Source: Sediminicoccus rosea
Lineage (GTDB): Bacteria; Pseudomonadota; Alphaproteobacteria; Acetobacterales; Acetobacteraceae
Assembly: GCF_033547095.1 (NCBI RefSeq)
Contig: NZ_CP137852.1
Coordinates: 2,225,501-2,289,500 of the forward strand
Direction of reading: 5' to 3'
Length of the DNA: 64,000 bases
Below, piece after piece: positions 43,880 to 52,232 of this stretch. Position numbers and translations under genes: made by a program. Position 1 is the first letter of the stretch. Each line of letters begins with the position of its first letter. Under the pieces are notes generated by a model. The model searched no databases. It worked only from the letters and a program-made list of their open reading frames with translations, and was not told where the DNA came from.

Positions 43880-45585
43880 CACACCCCCTCGGCGCGGAGG
43901 AAGCGCAGATCCGCGCCATCGGGGGCCTGGAGCACCTGCTCATGCACCAGGCGGTCCCAGCCGCGCTTGGGCGTGGCGCGCGCGGACCATTTGGCGCGGC
44001 GGGCGGCGAGCGTCGCCTCATCCACCAGCAGGTCCAGGCTGCGCTTCTTCACCGAGAGGCGGATGCGGTCCCCAGTTTCCGCGAAGGCGAGCGGGCCGCC
44101 GGCCTGGGCCTCGGGCGCGATGTGCAGCACCACCGTGCCGAAGGCGGTGCCGGACATGCGGCAATCGCTCATCCGCACCATGTCCTTCACGCCGGCCCGC
44201 GCCAGCTTCTTGGGGATGGGCAGGTAGCCCGCCTCGGGCATGCCGGCGGCCGAGAGGGGACCCGCATTCTTCAGGATCATGATGGTGTCGGCCGTCACGT
44301 CCAGGTCATCGCGGTCGATGCGCTCGGCCAGGTCCTCGACGCTGTCGAAGACCATGCAGGTCGCCTCATGCTCGAAGAGGGATTCGGTGGCGGCCGAGCG
44401 CTTCAGGATCGCGCCATCCGGCGCCAGCGAGCCGAAGAGGGCGACGAGGCCACCCACGGGCGAGACCGGCTTCTCGCGCGCCTTGATGTAGGTGCGGTCC
44501 ACGAAATGCGTGCCGTCGCCGATGCGCTCGGCCAGCGTGCGGCCGTAGACGTCCTTCGTCTCCAGGTGCAGCAGGTCGCGGATTTCCCAGAGCAGCGCGC
44601 GCATGCCGCCGGCGAAGTGGAAATCCTCCATGTAGCCCTCGCCGGTGGGCTTCAGGTCCACCAGCACGGGCGTCTCGTCGCTCATCTGGTCGAGGCGCTT
44701 GAGGTCCACGCGCAGGCCCGCGCGACCGGCGATGGCGGCGAGGTGCACCAGCGCATTGGTGGAACCGCCCAGGGCCAGCAGCACGCGCATGGCGTTCTCG
44801 ACGGCCTCGATGGTCAGGATCTCGGAGGGGCGGACCTTGAGGCCCATGGCGAGGCGGCCCGCCTCCTCGGCGATGCGAAGGCGGTCGGCGTGGACGGCCG
44901 GCGCGCTGGCGCCTTCCAGCGGCATGAAGCCGAGGGTGGCGACCAGGCAGGCCATGGTGCTGGCCGTGCCCATCACGCCGCAGGTGCCGGCGGTGACGGC
45001 GAGCGCGTTCTCCACCTCGTTGATGCGCGCCTCGCTGACGTCACCCGAGCGGTAGCGCGCCCAGTAGCGGCGGCAATCGGTGCAGGCGGCCAGCCGTTCG
45101 CCCTGGTAGCGATTGGCGCTCATCGGGCCGGTGACGAGCATGACGGCCGGCACATCGGCCGAGACGGCGGCCATGAGCTGGGCGGGGACGGTCTTGTCGC
45201 AGCCGCCCACCAGGACCACGGAATCCATGGGTTGCGCGCTCACCATCGCCTCGGTGTCGAGCGCCATGAGGTTGCGGTAGTGCATGGAGCAGGGCGTGAG
45301 GAAAGGCTCGCAGAGGCTGATGGTCGGGAAGGCCATGGGAAGGCCGCCCGAGAGCATCACGCCGCGCTTCACCGCCTCGATGAGGTCGGGCACGGAGCGG
45401 TGGCAATTGTTGAAGTCGCTCGCCGTGTCCACGATGCCGACGACGGGGCGGGTCAGCGCGTCCTTGGAATAGCCCATGGAGGCCGCGAAGCTGCGGCGGA
45501 GATAGAGGGCGAATTCGCGGTCGCCGTAATTCGCGGCGTTGCGGCCCAATCCGTGAGCGGCGGGGTTGTTGGTGTCGTCGGTCAT
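43879..45585 (-). CDS. IlvD/Edd family dehydratase (probable sugar-acid dehydratase)
   Basis: A 568-residue iron-sulfur dehydratase. Cluster cysteines appear in DFNNCHRSVPDL, GGCDKTVPAQLMA and AGTCGVMGTASTMA. The segment PMDSVVLVGGCDK and the C-terminal SDCRMSGTAFGTVVLHIAPEA fit the arabonate/xylonate dehydratase branch rather than the valine-isoleucine enzyme. The start at 45585 has AGGAGAG about 8 bases upstream. As first gene of the minus-strand operon that runs to the chromate transporters, its promoter should lie in 45586-45807, which holds a small GGGGC/GCCCC hairpin at 45634-45646. Confidence 0.9.
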   Translation of the reverse strand: MTDDTNNPAAHGLGRNAANYGDREFALYLRRSFAASMGYSKDALTRPVVGIVDTASDFNNCHRSVPDLIEAVKRGVMLSGGLPMAFPTISLCEPFLTPCSMHYRNLMALDTEAMVSAQPMDSVVLVGGCDKTVPAQLMAAVSADVPAVMLVTGPMSANRYQGERLAACTDCRRYWARYRSGDVSEARINEVENALAVTAGTCGVMGTASTMACLVATLGFMPLEGASAPAVHADRLRIAEEAGRLAMGLKVRPSEILTIEAVENAMRVLLALGGSTNALVHLAAIAGRAGLRVDLKRLDQMSDETPVLVDLKPTGEGYMEDFHFAGGMRALLWEIRDLLHLETKDVYGRTLAERIGDGTHFVDRTYIKAREKPVSPVGGLVALFGSLAPDGAILKRSAATESLFEHEATCMVFDSVEDLAERIDRDDLDVTADTIMILKNAGPLSAAGMPEAGYLPIPKKLARAGVKDMVRMSDCRMSGTAFGTVVLHIAPEAQAGGPLAFAETGDRIRLSVKKRSLDLLVDEATLAARRAKWSARATPKRGWDRLVHEQVLQAPDGADLRFLRAEGV

Positions 45586-45778
45586 GGCGCGCTCTCCTGC
45601 TGGCTTTCTCACGTCTTAGGCCGGAAGCGCGGAGGGGCGAAGCCCCGGGGGCGGGATGGCGCCGCCTGCCGCGTGTGGCGATGGCCTGAAGGGGCGGGGG
45701 CATGGGGCCGTTCGCCAGGGCAGCCGATGCTCTTCCGCGGGCGGGGCTTGCGAGCCGGACATCGCCTTGCTCAGCCCC

Positions 45779-45786
45779 GGTTAACC
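45779..45786. promoter_or_regulatory. GTTAAC palindrome upstream of first duplicated small gene
   Basis: GGTTAACC, 21 bases before the ATG at 45808. A related, longer palindrome (GGCGTTAACGCC, 46077-46088) occurs in the same place before the paralogue. Shared position in the two copies suggests a conserved control site or a relic of the duplication. Confidence 0.35.
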
Positions 45787-45807
45787 TGGGCGCGCGAGGT
45801 TGCGCCC

Positions 45808-46065
45808 ATGCAGATCCGCCCCTTGCTTCATGCCGCGTTGCAGGAGGCCGGCACGCGCATCGCCTACCTCGTCCAGGTGACGGCGCATGAGCCGCTGCGC
45901 CTGCGCGGGACGATGACGCTGCCCGGGGCGGATTCCCGCTGGCCGAATGGCGGCCCCATGGTGCTGTCGCAGGGCGCCTCGCGGAAGGATATCTATGCGC
46001 TGCGCGACGACCCGCGGATCAGCGATGCCGAGCTCCAGGCCTGCGCCACGCTGATGTGCTGGTAG
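45808..46065 (+). CDS. small hypothetical protein, paralogue of the next gene, no signal peptide
   Basis: An 85-residue protein of unknown function. Its core (YLVQVTAHEPLRLRGTMTLP, RWPNGGPM, ELQACATLMCW) aligns along its length with the mature part of the protein at 46109-46477. The upstream sequence is also similar: GGTTAACC followed by GCGAGGTTGC before the ATG. It lacks the neighbour's signal peptide, so the two copies may act in different compartments or this one may be a decaying duplicate. Confidence 0.65.
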   Translation: MQIRPLLHAALQEAGTRIAYLVQVTAHEPLRLRGTMTLPGADSRWPNGGPMVLSQGASRKDIYALRDDPRISDAELQACATLMCW

Positions 46066-46076
46066 GCGCTTCACCC

Positions 46077-46088
46077 GGCGTTAACGCC
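46077..46088. promoter_or_regulatory. 12-bp GTTAAC palindrome upstream of second duplicated small gene
   Basis: GGCGTTAACGCC is a perfect palindrome 20 bases before the ATG at 46109 and 11 bases after the previous stop codon. It shares the GTTAAC centre and the following GCGAGG-TGC stretch with the region before 45808. Confidence 0.4.
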
Positions 46089-46108
46089 GCGGTGCGAGGC
46101 TGCCGGCC

Positions 46109-46477
46109 ATGATCATGCACCGCCCCGCCGCCTTCGTTCTTTCCGCCTGGGCCCTCTGCACCATCTTGCTCGCCGGCCCCACCGCGCGCGCCGATGTGCC
46201 GACGCCCTGCGGGCCGCGCGTCTCGGCCAGCTACAGCGCCGTGGGGGAGGGGAATTGGCGCTACCTCTATCTGATCGAGGTGGTGGCACATCGCGCGATG
46301 GAAGTGCGGGTGACGCTGCGACTGCCCGACACGGCCACGCGCTGGCCCAATGGCGCGCCCGTCAACATGCAGCCGGGCATGACGACGCGGTACCCCTATG
46401 CCGAGGGCGTCGTGCGCCACTTCGGCCCGGCGGAGATGCAGGCCCATACCACGCTGATGTGCCGCGAACTGGGCTGA
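46109..46477 (+). CDS. secreted hypothetical protein, paralogue of the preceding gene
   Basis: A 122-residue protein with a signal peptide ending near ARAD (MHRPAAFVLSAWALCTILLAG). The mature part contains YLIEVVAHRAMEVRVTLRLP, RWPNGAPV and MQAHTTLMCRELG, aligned with the 85-residue upstream copy. Cysteines at CGPRV and MCREL could pair. Function unknown. ATG at 46109 or 46115 is possible. It ends 11 bases before a convergent gene. Confidence 0.72.
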   Translation: MIMHRPAAFVLSAWALCTILLAGPTARADVPTPCGPRVSASYSAVGEGNWRYLYLIEVVAHRAMEVRVTLRLPDTATRWPNGAPVNMQPGMTTRYPYAEGVVRHFGPAEMQAHTTLMCRELG

Positions 46478-46488
46478 GCGCCGCGCCG

Positions 46489-46851
46489 CTACTCCTCGCT
46501 GCAGATGAAGTTGAGGACGTGCCCGCTCATCCGCAGGACGGTCCCGCCGCTGGGCTGCCAGATGGTGCGCCCACAGTTCGCGGCCGCTTCCCAGCGCGCG
46601 TTCCAGGACTGCACCTGGAAGCGGACCCCGAAGGGCCTCACGAGGCGTACGCAGTAGCGCGACTTGCCGCCCACCCGCATCCACTCGACATTGCTTTCGA
46701 ACCCGTCGCTCCGGATCTGAAGGATCCTGACCCGCGTCTGCACGGCCAGCGTGTCATTCGCGAAGCAGAAGAGCTGGCTGTTCGATTGCGCGGCGGCGGG
46801 CAGCGGCGCGGCCAGCGGTGCCAGCAGGGGAAGCAGGAGGAGCTTTCGCAT
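46489..46851 (-). CDS. secreted hypothetical protein
   Basis: A 120-residue protein with a clear signal peptide (MRKLLLLPLLAPLAAPLPAAAQ). The mature region has cysteines at LFCFAND, YCVRLV, NCGRT and FICSEE and several tryptophans, suggesting a small disulfide-stabilised periplasmic domain. I do not recognise the family. The start at 46851 places the signal peptide correctly; the upstream in-frame ATGs add unlikely residues. Confidence 0.72.
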   Translation of the reverse strand: MRKLLLLPLLAPLAAPLPAAAQSNSQLFCFANDTLAVQTRVRILQIRSDGFESNVEWMRVGGKSRYCVRLVRPFGVRFQVQSWNARWEAAANCGRTIWQPSGGTVLRMSGHVLNFICSEE

Positions 46852-46997
46852 GATTTGCCTCACGGATGATGCAGGCCGGATCATGCAGGGTGCGGCACGG
46901 GCTTGCCAATCGGCGCTGCCGGGGGCGCCGTTCGGCCCGGCCTATCGCGCGATAGCGGCGCCGCGCGGCGCGCTGGAAGCCGGCTGCTCGGGAGACG

Positions 46998-47480
46998 TCA
47001 GGGGCAGGCGGTGCCCCGGCCGGCATCGGCGATCTGTCGCGCGCGGGCATTTTCGTCCGCGCCCCGCGCCTCGCCCAGGTAGCAGACGCTGGTCGCGCCG
47101 ATCCGGTAGACCTCAAGGCGCGAGCCGCGCGGCCGGAGGTCGTCATCGCGCAGGCCGCGCCGCAGGATGAGGGCATAGGGGCGGCCCTCGGCCAGGCGCC
47201 ACTCCACGCGTCCCGTGACGCCGCCCGCGCCCTCGATGGAGGGCGGGCTCACCTGCGCCACCGTCCGGCCCAGGCGCAGCGTGACGATGTCCACCGCGTG
47301 ATCGCCATTGACGCGCAGGCCGAGTTCCGCGGGGCCGGGGCATTCGCGCGTCCCCTCATCGCCGCGCACCGGGCGGCAATTGGGGCCTGTCAGGTCGGTG
47401 TAGCTGCTGGATTGTGCGGCGGCCGGGGCGGCGGCCAGCGCGGCCAGGGCGGCGGCGAGGGGCAGCAGGGCAGGTGACAT
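46998..47480 (-). CDS. secreted hypothetical protein
   Basis: A 160-residue protein with a signal peptide (MSPALLPLAAALAALAAAPAAAQ). The mature part includes NCRPVRGDEGTRECPGPAELGLRV and RIGATSVCYLGEARGADENARARQIAD, with four cysteines. A DUF1176-like or SH3-like periplasmic fold is possible but I cannot assign it. It is in tandem with the secreted protein at 46489-46851, 146 bases upstream on the same strand. Confidence 0.75.
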   Translation of the reverse strand: MSPALLPLAAALAALAAAPAAAQSSSYTDLTGPNCRPVRGDEGTRECPGPAELGLRVNGDHAVDIVTLRLGRTVAQVSPPSIEGAGGVTGRVEWRLAEGRPYALILRRGLRDDDLRPRGSRLEVYRIGATSVCYLGEARGADENARARQIADAGRGTACP

Positions 47481-47586
47481 GCTCGGTCTCCGGCAGGAAC
47501 CCGGAAAGGCTATGCCGGGCCTGGGCCGGCTTCAAGCCGGAAGGCTGCGGTATTATGATACCTCATCAAAAAAACGAACGGGCGGC

Positions 47587-47615
47587 TTGACCCTGCGGAC
47601 CGGGTGCTGCAAACA
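47587..47615 (+). promoter_or_regulatory. candidate promoter for rplM-rpsI
   Basis: TTGACC (47587-47592) is followed after 17 bases by CAAACA (47610-47615), about 35 bases before the rplM ATG. The -35 element is good but the -10 is poor, so the call is tentative. A short run of seven A lies upstream (from about 47569). Confidence 0.3.
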
Positions 47616-47648
47616 GCGGCCCCAGATCAAGCGTATTTGAAGGTTATC

Positions 47649-48119
47649 ATGCTCAGCACACAGACCCGCTCGCTGAAGCCGGCCGAGGTGACGAAGAACT
47701 GGTGGGTGATTGACGCCGAGGGCCTCGTGCTCGGCCGTCTCGCCACCATCGTCGCCAACCGGCTGCGCGGCAAGCACAAGCCCCAGTTCACCCCGCATGT
47801 GGATTGCGGCGACCATGTCGTCATCCTCAATGCCGGCAAGGTGAAGCTGACCGGCAACAAGGCCGAGCAGTCCATGTTCTACTGGCACACGGGCTTCGCC
47901 GGCGGGATCAAGGAGCGTTCCAAGGGCCAGCTGCTCGAGGGCCGCTACCCCGAGCGCGTCATCACCAAGGCGGTGGAGCGCATGATCACGCGCGGCCCGC
48001 TCGGCCGCAAGCAGATGAAGAACCTGCACGTCTATGCCGGGACCGAGCATCCGCATGCCGGCCAGGCGCCGGTCGCGCTTGATGTCGCCGCCATGAACCG
48101 CAAGAACAAGGTCGCCTAA
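47649..48119 (+). CDS. rplM: 50S ribosomal protein L13
   Basis: A 156-residue core protein of the large subunit. Signatures: [26 protein letters not shown] near the start, [27 protein letters not shown] and [13 protein letters not shown]. The start ATG at 47649 has GAAGG 5-6 bases upstream. The rpsI gene starts 3 bases after its stop, the universal L13-S9 pair. Confidence 0.99.
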   Translation: MLSTQTRSLKPAEVTKNWWVIDAEGLVLGRLATIVANRLRGKHKPQFTPHVDCGDHVVILNAGKVKLTGNKAEQSMFYWHTGFAGGIKERSKGQLLEGRYPERVITKAVERMITRGPLGRKQMKNLHVYAGTEHPHAGQAPVALDVAAMNRKNKVA

Positions 48120-48122
48120 GTC

Positions 48123-48623
48123 ATGAGCGAGCAGACCACCGCCAATTCCCTCGCGGACCTCAAGAACCTCGTGCAGGGCAACACCGTTGCCCCCGGCGCC
48201 GAGGCTTCCGCCCCCGTCCAGCCGAAGCGTGACGCCCAGGGCCGCGCCTATGCGACCGGCGGCCGCAAGGAATCCGTCGCCCGCGTCTGGGTGATGCCGG
48301 GCAAGGGCAAGTTCACCATCAACGACAAGCCGGCCACGCAGTATTTCGCGCGCCCCGTGCTGCGGATGCTGATCGCCCAGCCCTTCCTGGTGGCCGACCG
48401 CTACCAGGCCTTCGACGTGGTCGCCACCGTCTCTGGCGGCGGCCTCTCGGGCCAGGCCGGCGCGGTGCGCCATGGCATCAGCCGCGCGCTCGTGAACTAC
48501 GAGCCGGAGCTGCGCAGCATCCTGAAGAAGGCGGGCTTCCTCACGCGTGATCCGCGTGCGGTCGAGCGCAAGAAGTACGGCAAGGCCAAGGCCCGACGTT
48601 CCTTCCAGTTCTCCAAGCGCTGA
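48123..48623 (+). CDS. rpsI: 30S ribosomal protein S9
   Basis: A 166-residue protein. The S9 core begins near residue 43 with [15 protein letters not shown] and ends with the basic tail [17 protein letters not shown] that reaches the P-site tRNA. The 40-residue N-terminal extension rich in A, P and Q is usual in this alphaproteobacterial group. Followed by a strong intrinsic terminator. Confidence 0.99.
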   Translation: MSEQTTANSLADLKNLVQGNTVAPGAEASAPVQPKRDAQGRAYATGGRKESVARVWVMPGKGKFTINDKPATQYFARPVLRMLIAQPFLVADRYQAFDVVATVSGGGLSGQAGAVRHGISRALVNYEPELRSILKKAGFLTRDPRAVERKKYGKAKARRSFQFSKR

Positions 48624-48670
48624 CGTCCAGGATCCGGGCGTCACGCCCGGCCTGCATGCCGGACATACGA

Positions 48671-48702
48671 AAGGGGCGGATCCGCAAGGGTCCGCCCCTT
48701 TT
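48671..48702 (+). terminator. rho-independent terminator after rpsI
   Basis: Perfect 10-bp arms AAGGGGCGGA/TCCGCCCCTT around a 10-base loop, continuing into TTTTG. It lies 47 bases after the rpsI stop and separates the ribosomal operon from argC. Confidence 0.9.
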
Positions 48703-48750
48703 GCCTTTCAAACCCTACCTGGTTCACTCTGCATCCTCACGGAGATTCAC

Positions 48751-49692
48751 ATGGCGAGCATTTTCATCGACGGCGAAAGCGGGACGACGGGGCTGCAGAT
48801 CCGCGCCCGCCTGCAGAATCATCCCTCGCTCACCATCCGCTCGATCGCGGAGCATGAGCGCAAGGACCCCGCCGCGAAGCGCCGCCTGATGGAAGAGGTG
48901 GACGCCGTCGTGCTCTGCCTGCCCGATGCCGGCGCCAAGGAGGTGGCCGCCATGGCCGCCGAGATGGGTGACGCCGCGCCGAAGCTGCTGGATGCCAGCA
49001 CCGCGCATCGCGTGAACCCGGACTGGGTCTATGGCTTCCCCGAGTTGACCGAGGGGCATGCCGCGCTGATCGCGAGCGCCAAGCGGGTGGCGAATCCGGG
49101 CTGCTACCCCACGGGCGGCATCGCGCTGCTGCGCCCGCTGGTGGATGCCGGGATCATCCCGCCCACGCATCCCATCACGGTCAACGCCGTCTCGGGCTAT
49201 ACCGGCGGCGGCAAGGCGATGATCGCGGAGTTCGATGAGGGCACGGCCGCGCCCTTCTTCCTCTATGGCCTGGCACTCGAGCACAAGCATGTGCCGGAGC
49301 TGCAGCTCTATGGCGGGCTGAGCACGCGGCCGATCTTCGTCCCCAGCGTCGGCAATTTCGCGCAGGGCATGCTGGTCAGCATCCCGCTGCACCTCGATGC
49401 CCTGCCGGGCAAGCCCAAGCCCGCCGACCTCGAGGCCGCACTCACCGCGCGCTACGCCAAGTCGGGCTGGGTGCGCGTCATGCCGGCCGACGCCGCCGCG
49501 CGGCTGGAGCCGGAGCCGCTGAACGGCTCCAACATGCTGGAGCTGCGGGTCTACGGGAACGCGAAGCACAACCAGGCGGTGCTGGTCGCGCGGCTCGACA
49601 ATCTGGGCAAGGGTGCCTCGGGCGCCGCGGTGCAGAACCTCGGGCTGATGCTCGGCGTGGATGTGAGCGAGGCGCTGCCGCTGGCGGCGTGA
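48751..49692 (+). CDS. argC: N-acetyl-gamma-glutamyl-phosphate reductase (short type)
   Basis: Third step of arginine biosynthesis: NADPH-dependent reduction of N-acetylglutamyl phosphate to the semialdehyde. The 313-residue length and [17 protein letters not shown] start mark the short (type 2) ArgC. The catalytic cysteine is in [11 protein letters not shown], and [11 protein letters not shown] and the GNFAQGM segment follow. Gene order after rplM-rpsI is common in Rhodospirillales. Start ATG has CGGAGA 7 bases upstream. Confidence 0.97.
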   Translation: MASIFIDGESGTTGLQIRARLQNHPSLTIRSIAEHERKDPAAKRRLMEEVDAVVLCLPDAGAKEVAAMAAEMGDAAPKLLDASTAHRVNPDWVYGFPELTEGHAALIASAKRVANPGCYPTGGIALLRPLVDAGIIPPTHPITVNAVSGYTGGGKAMIAEFDEGTAAPFFLYGLALEHKHVPELQLYGGLSTRPIFVPSVGNFAQGMLVSIPLHLDALPGKPKPADLEAALTARYAKSGWVRVMPADAAARLEPEPLNGSNMLELRVYGNAKHNQAVLVARLDNLGKGASGAAVQNLGLMLGVDVSEALPLAA

Positions 49693-49700
49693 CCGGAAGA

Positions 49701-49723
49701 GCGAGAGGGCGATGCCCTCTCGC
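49701..49723. repeat. GCGAGAGGGC palindrome after argC, dispersed repeat/terminator
   Basis: Perfect 10-bp arms GCGAGAGGGC/GCCCTCTCGC with a 3-base loop (GAT), 8 bases after the argC stop. It shares its arms with the palindromes at 22290-22312 and 31668-31696. It lies between convergent genes; the TetR gene ends at 49752. Confidence 0.6.
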
Positions 49724-49751
49724 GCTCACCCGTTTCCGGGACCTTCGGGCG

Positions 49752-50390
49752 TCACGAAGCCCAGGGCAGACCGGGCAGGCCGAGCGGAAGACGCGCCACC
49801 TCCTCCGCATCGGGCACAGCGAAACCCCGCAGCACGGCCAGCGCCACGCCCTCGGCATGGCCGGGCGGCGCCTCGCCGCGCAGCACGGCGCGCATGCCCA
49901 GGATGCCCGCGCCCAGCACGATATCCGCCGCCGCCTGCATCGAGGCCGCCTGGAAGCGGCCGCTCTCCAGCCCCTCGCGCAGATCCTGGCCGAGATTCTC
50001 CGTCATCCGCGTGCCCAGCGGCGCCGCCACGAAGGCGATCCGCACCACCGCCCAGCCCCATTCCGGCTCGGCCCCCGCCCGGCGGATGTAGCAGCGCAGC
50101 GAAGCAGCCAGACGCGCCGCCGGGTCGCGCCATGCCCGCAGCGGCAGGATCTCCAGGCCGATCACCTCCGCCGCCTCGATCGCCACCGCGGTCAGCAGCG
50201 CCTCGCGCGTTTCGAAGTGGTTGTAGATGGTGCCGCGCGCCACGCCGGCCGCACTTGCCACATCCTCCAGCGCCGGCGCGTCGGGGCCAAGCCGCGCGAA
50301 GACCTGCGTGGCAGCCCCCACCAGCCGCGCGCGGGTGCGGGCGCGGCGCGCATGGCCGATCTCGGCACGGGAGGCGGGCTTGGCCGTCAT
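49752..50390 (-). CDS. TetR family transcriptional regulator
   Basis: A 212-residue protein with an N-terminal helix-turn-helix (ALEDVASAAGVARGTIYNHFETREAL). The helical C-terminal domain ends PLGLPGLPWAS. It is divergent from the sulfatase gene, and the shared 74-base gap contains two copies of a 16-bp inverted repeat. It is thus probably the repressor of the sulfatase gene and of itself. Confidence 0.92.
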   Translation of the reverse strand: MTAKPASRAEIGHARRARTRARLVGAATQVFARLGPDAPALEDVASAAGVARGTIYNHFETREALLTAVAIEAAEVIGLEILPLRAWRDPAARLAASLRCYIRRAGAEPEWGWAVVRIAFVAAPLGTRMTENLGQDLREGLESGRFQAASMQAAADIVLGAGILGMRAVLRGEAPPGHAEGVALAVLRGFAVPDAEEVARLPLGLPGLPWAS

Positions 50391-50403
50391 GGGAGGGATT
50401 GTA

Positions 50404-50436
50404 TTGACGAAAGCGTCAATTTGACAATAGCGTCAG
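50404..50436. promoter_or_regulatory. twin TetR-type operators
   Basis: Two similar inverted repeats in direct succession: TTGACG-AAAG-CGTCAA (50404-50419, perfect) and TTGACA-ATAG-CGTCAG (50421-50436, half-sites TTGAC and GTCA conserved). The period is 17 bases. They fill the gap between the divergent TetR and sulfatase genes. On the minus strand TACAAT lies just next to them, a possible -10 for tetR. Confidence 0.75.
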
Positions 50437-50464
50437 TCCAGATTGGATGAGAAAGGACAGCGCC

Positions 50465-52225
50465 ATGATCCAGATGCCGAATGCGGCGCCCACGCGCCGG
50501 GGCGTGCTGCTTGGCGCCGCCCTGGGTGCCACCCTCACGCAGGCCGAGGCCGGCGCGCAGCCCGCCGCCCCCGGCCTCGCGCTGCGCGGCGGCAGCAACC
50601 GCCCGCCCAACCTGCTTTTCATCTTCACCGACCAGGAGCGCTACGCGGCGCGGTGGCCCACGGGCCTCTCGCTGCCCGGCCATGAGCGGCTGGCGCGCGC
50701 CGGCATCACCTTCCACGCGCATCAATGCCCGGCGGTGATGTGCACCTCCTCCCGCGCCGTGCTGATGACCGGGCTGCAGACGCCGGACAACCGCATGTTC
50801 GAGAATGCGGACGTGCCCTGGGTCTCCAAGCTGCCGGATAACATCCCCACCATCGGCCACATGCTGCGCGCGGCCGGCTACTACACGGCCTACAAGGGCA
50901 AGTGGCACCTGAACGACCAGTTCGACACGGAGGAGCCCGAGCGCCTCTTTACCCGCGAAATGGAGAGCCACGGCTTCGCCGACTACAATGGCGTGGGCGA
51001 CATCATCGGCCATGCGCTGGGCGGCTTCGAGTTCGACCACCTGATCTCGGGCAGCGCCGTGACCTGGCTGCGCCGGCATGGCCGCGGCCTGCAGGAGCAG
51101 GGGCGGCCCTGGGCGCTCTTCGTCAGCCTCGTGAACCCGCATGACGTGATGTATTTCAACACGGACCTGCCGGGCCAGCCGGTGCAGGACAGCCCGGCCC
51201 TGATGCGCCGCCCGCAGCGCGCGCCGGACCATGCGCTGTATCGCGCCACCTGGGACACGCCCGTTCCGCCCACCCTGACCGAGGCGTTCGACGCGCCGGG
51301 CCGCCCCGCCGCGCATGGCGAGTTCCAGCGCATGTGGGACATCGTGCTCGGCCACATCCCGCGCGAGGCCGAGCGCTGGCGCCGCTTCCACGACTACTAC
51401 ATCAACTGCATCCGCAACGTGGACAACTCGCTGACGGCGCTGCTGGGCGAGCTGGATTCGCAGGGCATCACCGACCGCACGGCGGTGGTCTTCACCTCCG
51501 ACCATGGCGAGATGGCGGGTGCGCATGGCCTGCACGGCAAGGGGCCGTTCGCCTACAAGGAGACGACGCACCTGCCGCTCTACGTCACCCACCCGGATGT
51601 GCGGGGCGGGCAGGATTGCGCGGCGCTCTCGAGCCATATCGACCTCGTGCCCACGCTGCTGGCCATGGCGGGTGTCGCGCCCGGCCGCGTGGGGGAGCTG
51701 GCGCGGCGCGACCTGCCGGGGCGCGACCTCACGCCGCTCATGGCCAATCCGGGTGCTGCGGGCGTGAACGCGGTACGCGAGGCGGCGCTCTTCACCTATA
51801 GCGGCCTCAGCACCAATGACGCGGCGCTGTGGCGCGCGGTGCAGGCGGCGCGCGTCGCGGGCCTCAACCCGCAGGAGGAGCTGAAGCGCCAGGGCTTCCA
51901 GCCGGACCTGACGAAGCGCGGCAGCCTGCGCAGCATCTTCGACGGGCGCCACCGCTTCACCCGCTACTTCGCCCCCACACAGCGCAACCGGCCGGAGAAC
52001 CTGGACGAGCTTTATCGCTGGAACGACGTGGAGCTGTTCGACCTGACGGCCGACCCGATGGAGACGCGCAACCTCGCCGCCGACCGCGCGGCGAACGCGG
52101 CCCTCATCGAGGCGATGCGCGCCAAGCTGGAGCGCGCCATCGCGGCCGAGATCGGCGTGGATGACGCGCGCGAGATGCCCGATTTCCCGCGCATCGAATG
52201 GACGATCGACCGCGTGGACCTCTGA
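50465..52225 (+). CDS. sulfatase family hydrolase, exported
   Basis: A 586-residue sulfatase-fold enzyme. A Tat signal (TRRGVLLGAALG) lies near the N terminus. The mature part begins NLLFIFTDQERYAARWP with the metal aspartate, and the modification-site region reads CPAVMCTSSRAVLMTG, so the active-site motif is C-T-S-S-R rather than the usual C-x-P-x-R. VVFTSDHGEMAGAHGLHGKG carries the second metal site. Start ATG has AAGGA 8 bases upstream. Substrate unknown; choline-sulfatase-like or arylsulfatase-like activity is possible. Confidence 0.9.
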   Translation: MIQMPNAAPTRRGVLLGAALGATLTQAEAGAQPAAPGLALRGGSNRPPNLLFIFTDQERYAARWPTGLSLPGHERLARAGITFHAHQCPAVMCTSSRAVLMTGLQTPDNRMFENADVPWVSKLPDNIPTIGHMLRAAGYYTAYKGKWHLNDQFDTEEPERLFTREMESHGFADYNGVGDIIGHALGGFEFDHLISGSAVTWLRRHGRGLQEQGRPWALFVSLVNPHDVMYFNTDLPGQPVQDSPALMRRPQRAPDHALYRATWDTPVPPTLTEAFDAPGRPAAHGEFQRMWDIVLGHIPREAERWRRFHDYYINCIRNVDNSLTALLGELDSQGITDRTAVVFTSDHGEMAGAHGLHGKGPFAYKETTHLPLYVTHPDVRGGQDCAALSSHIDLVPTLLAMAGVAPGRVGELARRDLPGRDLTPLMANPGAAGVNAVREAALFTYSGLSTNDAALWRAVQAARVAGLNPQEELKRQGFQPDLTKRGSLRSIFDGRHRFTRYFAPTQRNRPENLDELYRWNDVELFDLTADPMETRNLAADRAANAALIEAMRAKLERAIAAEIGVDDAREMPDFPRIEWTIDRVDL

Positions 52226-52232
52226 GCGGCCC

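Noticed and set aside
41490-46065. Two long plus-strand frames (701 and 731 residues) across the amidohydrolase and dehydratase genes
   Set aside because: Antisense to well-supported enzymes. Only the last 85 residues of the second frame (from 45808) are in a gap and resemble a neighbour, and that part is annotated separately.
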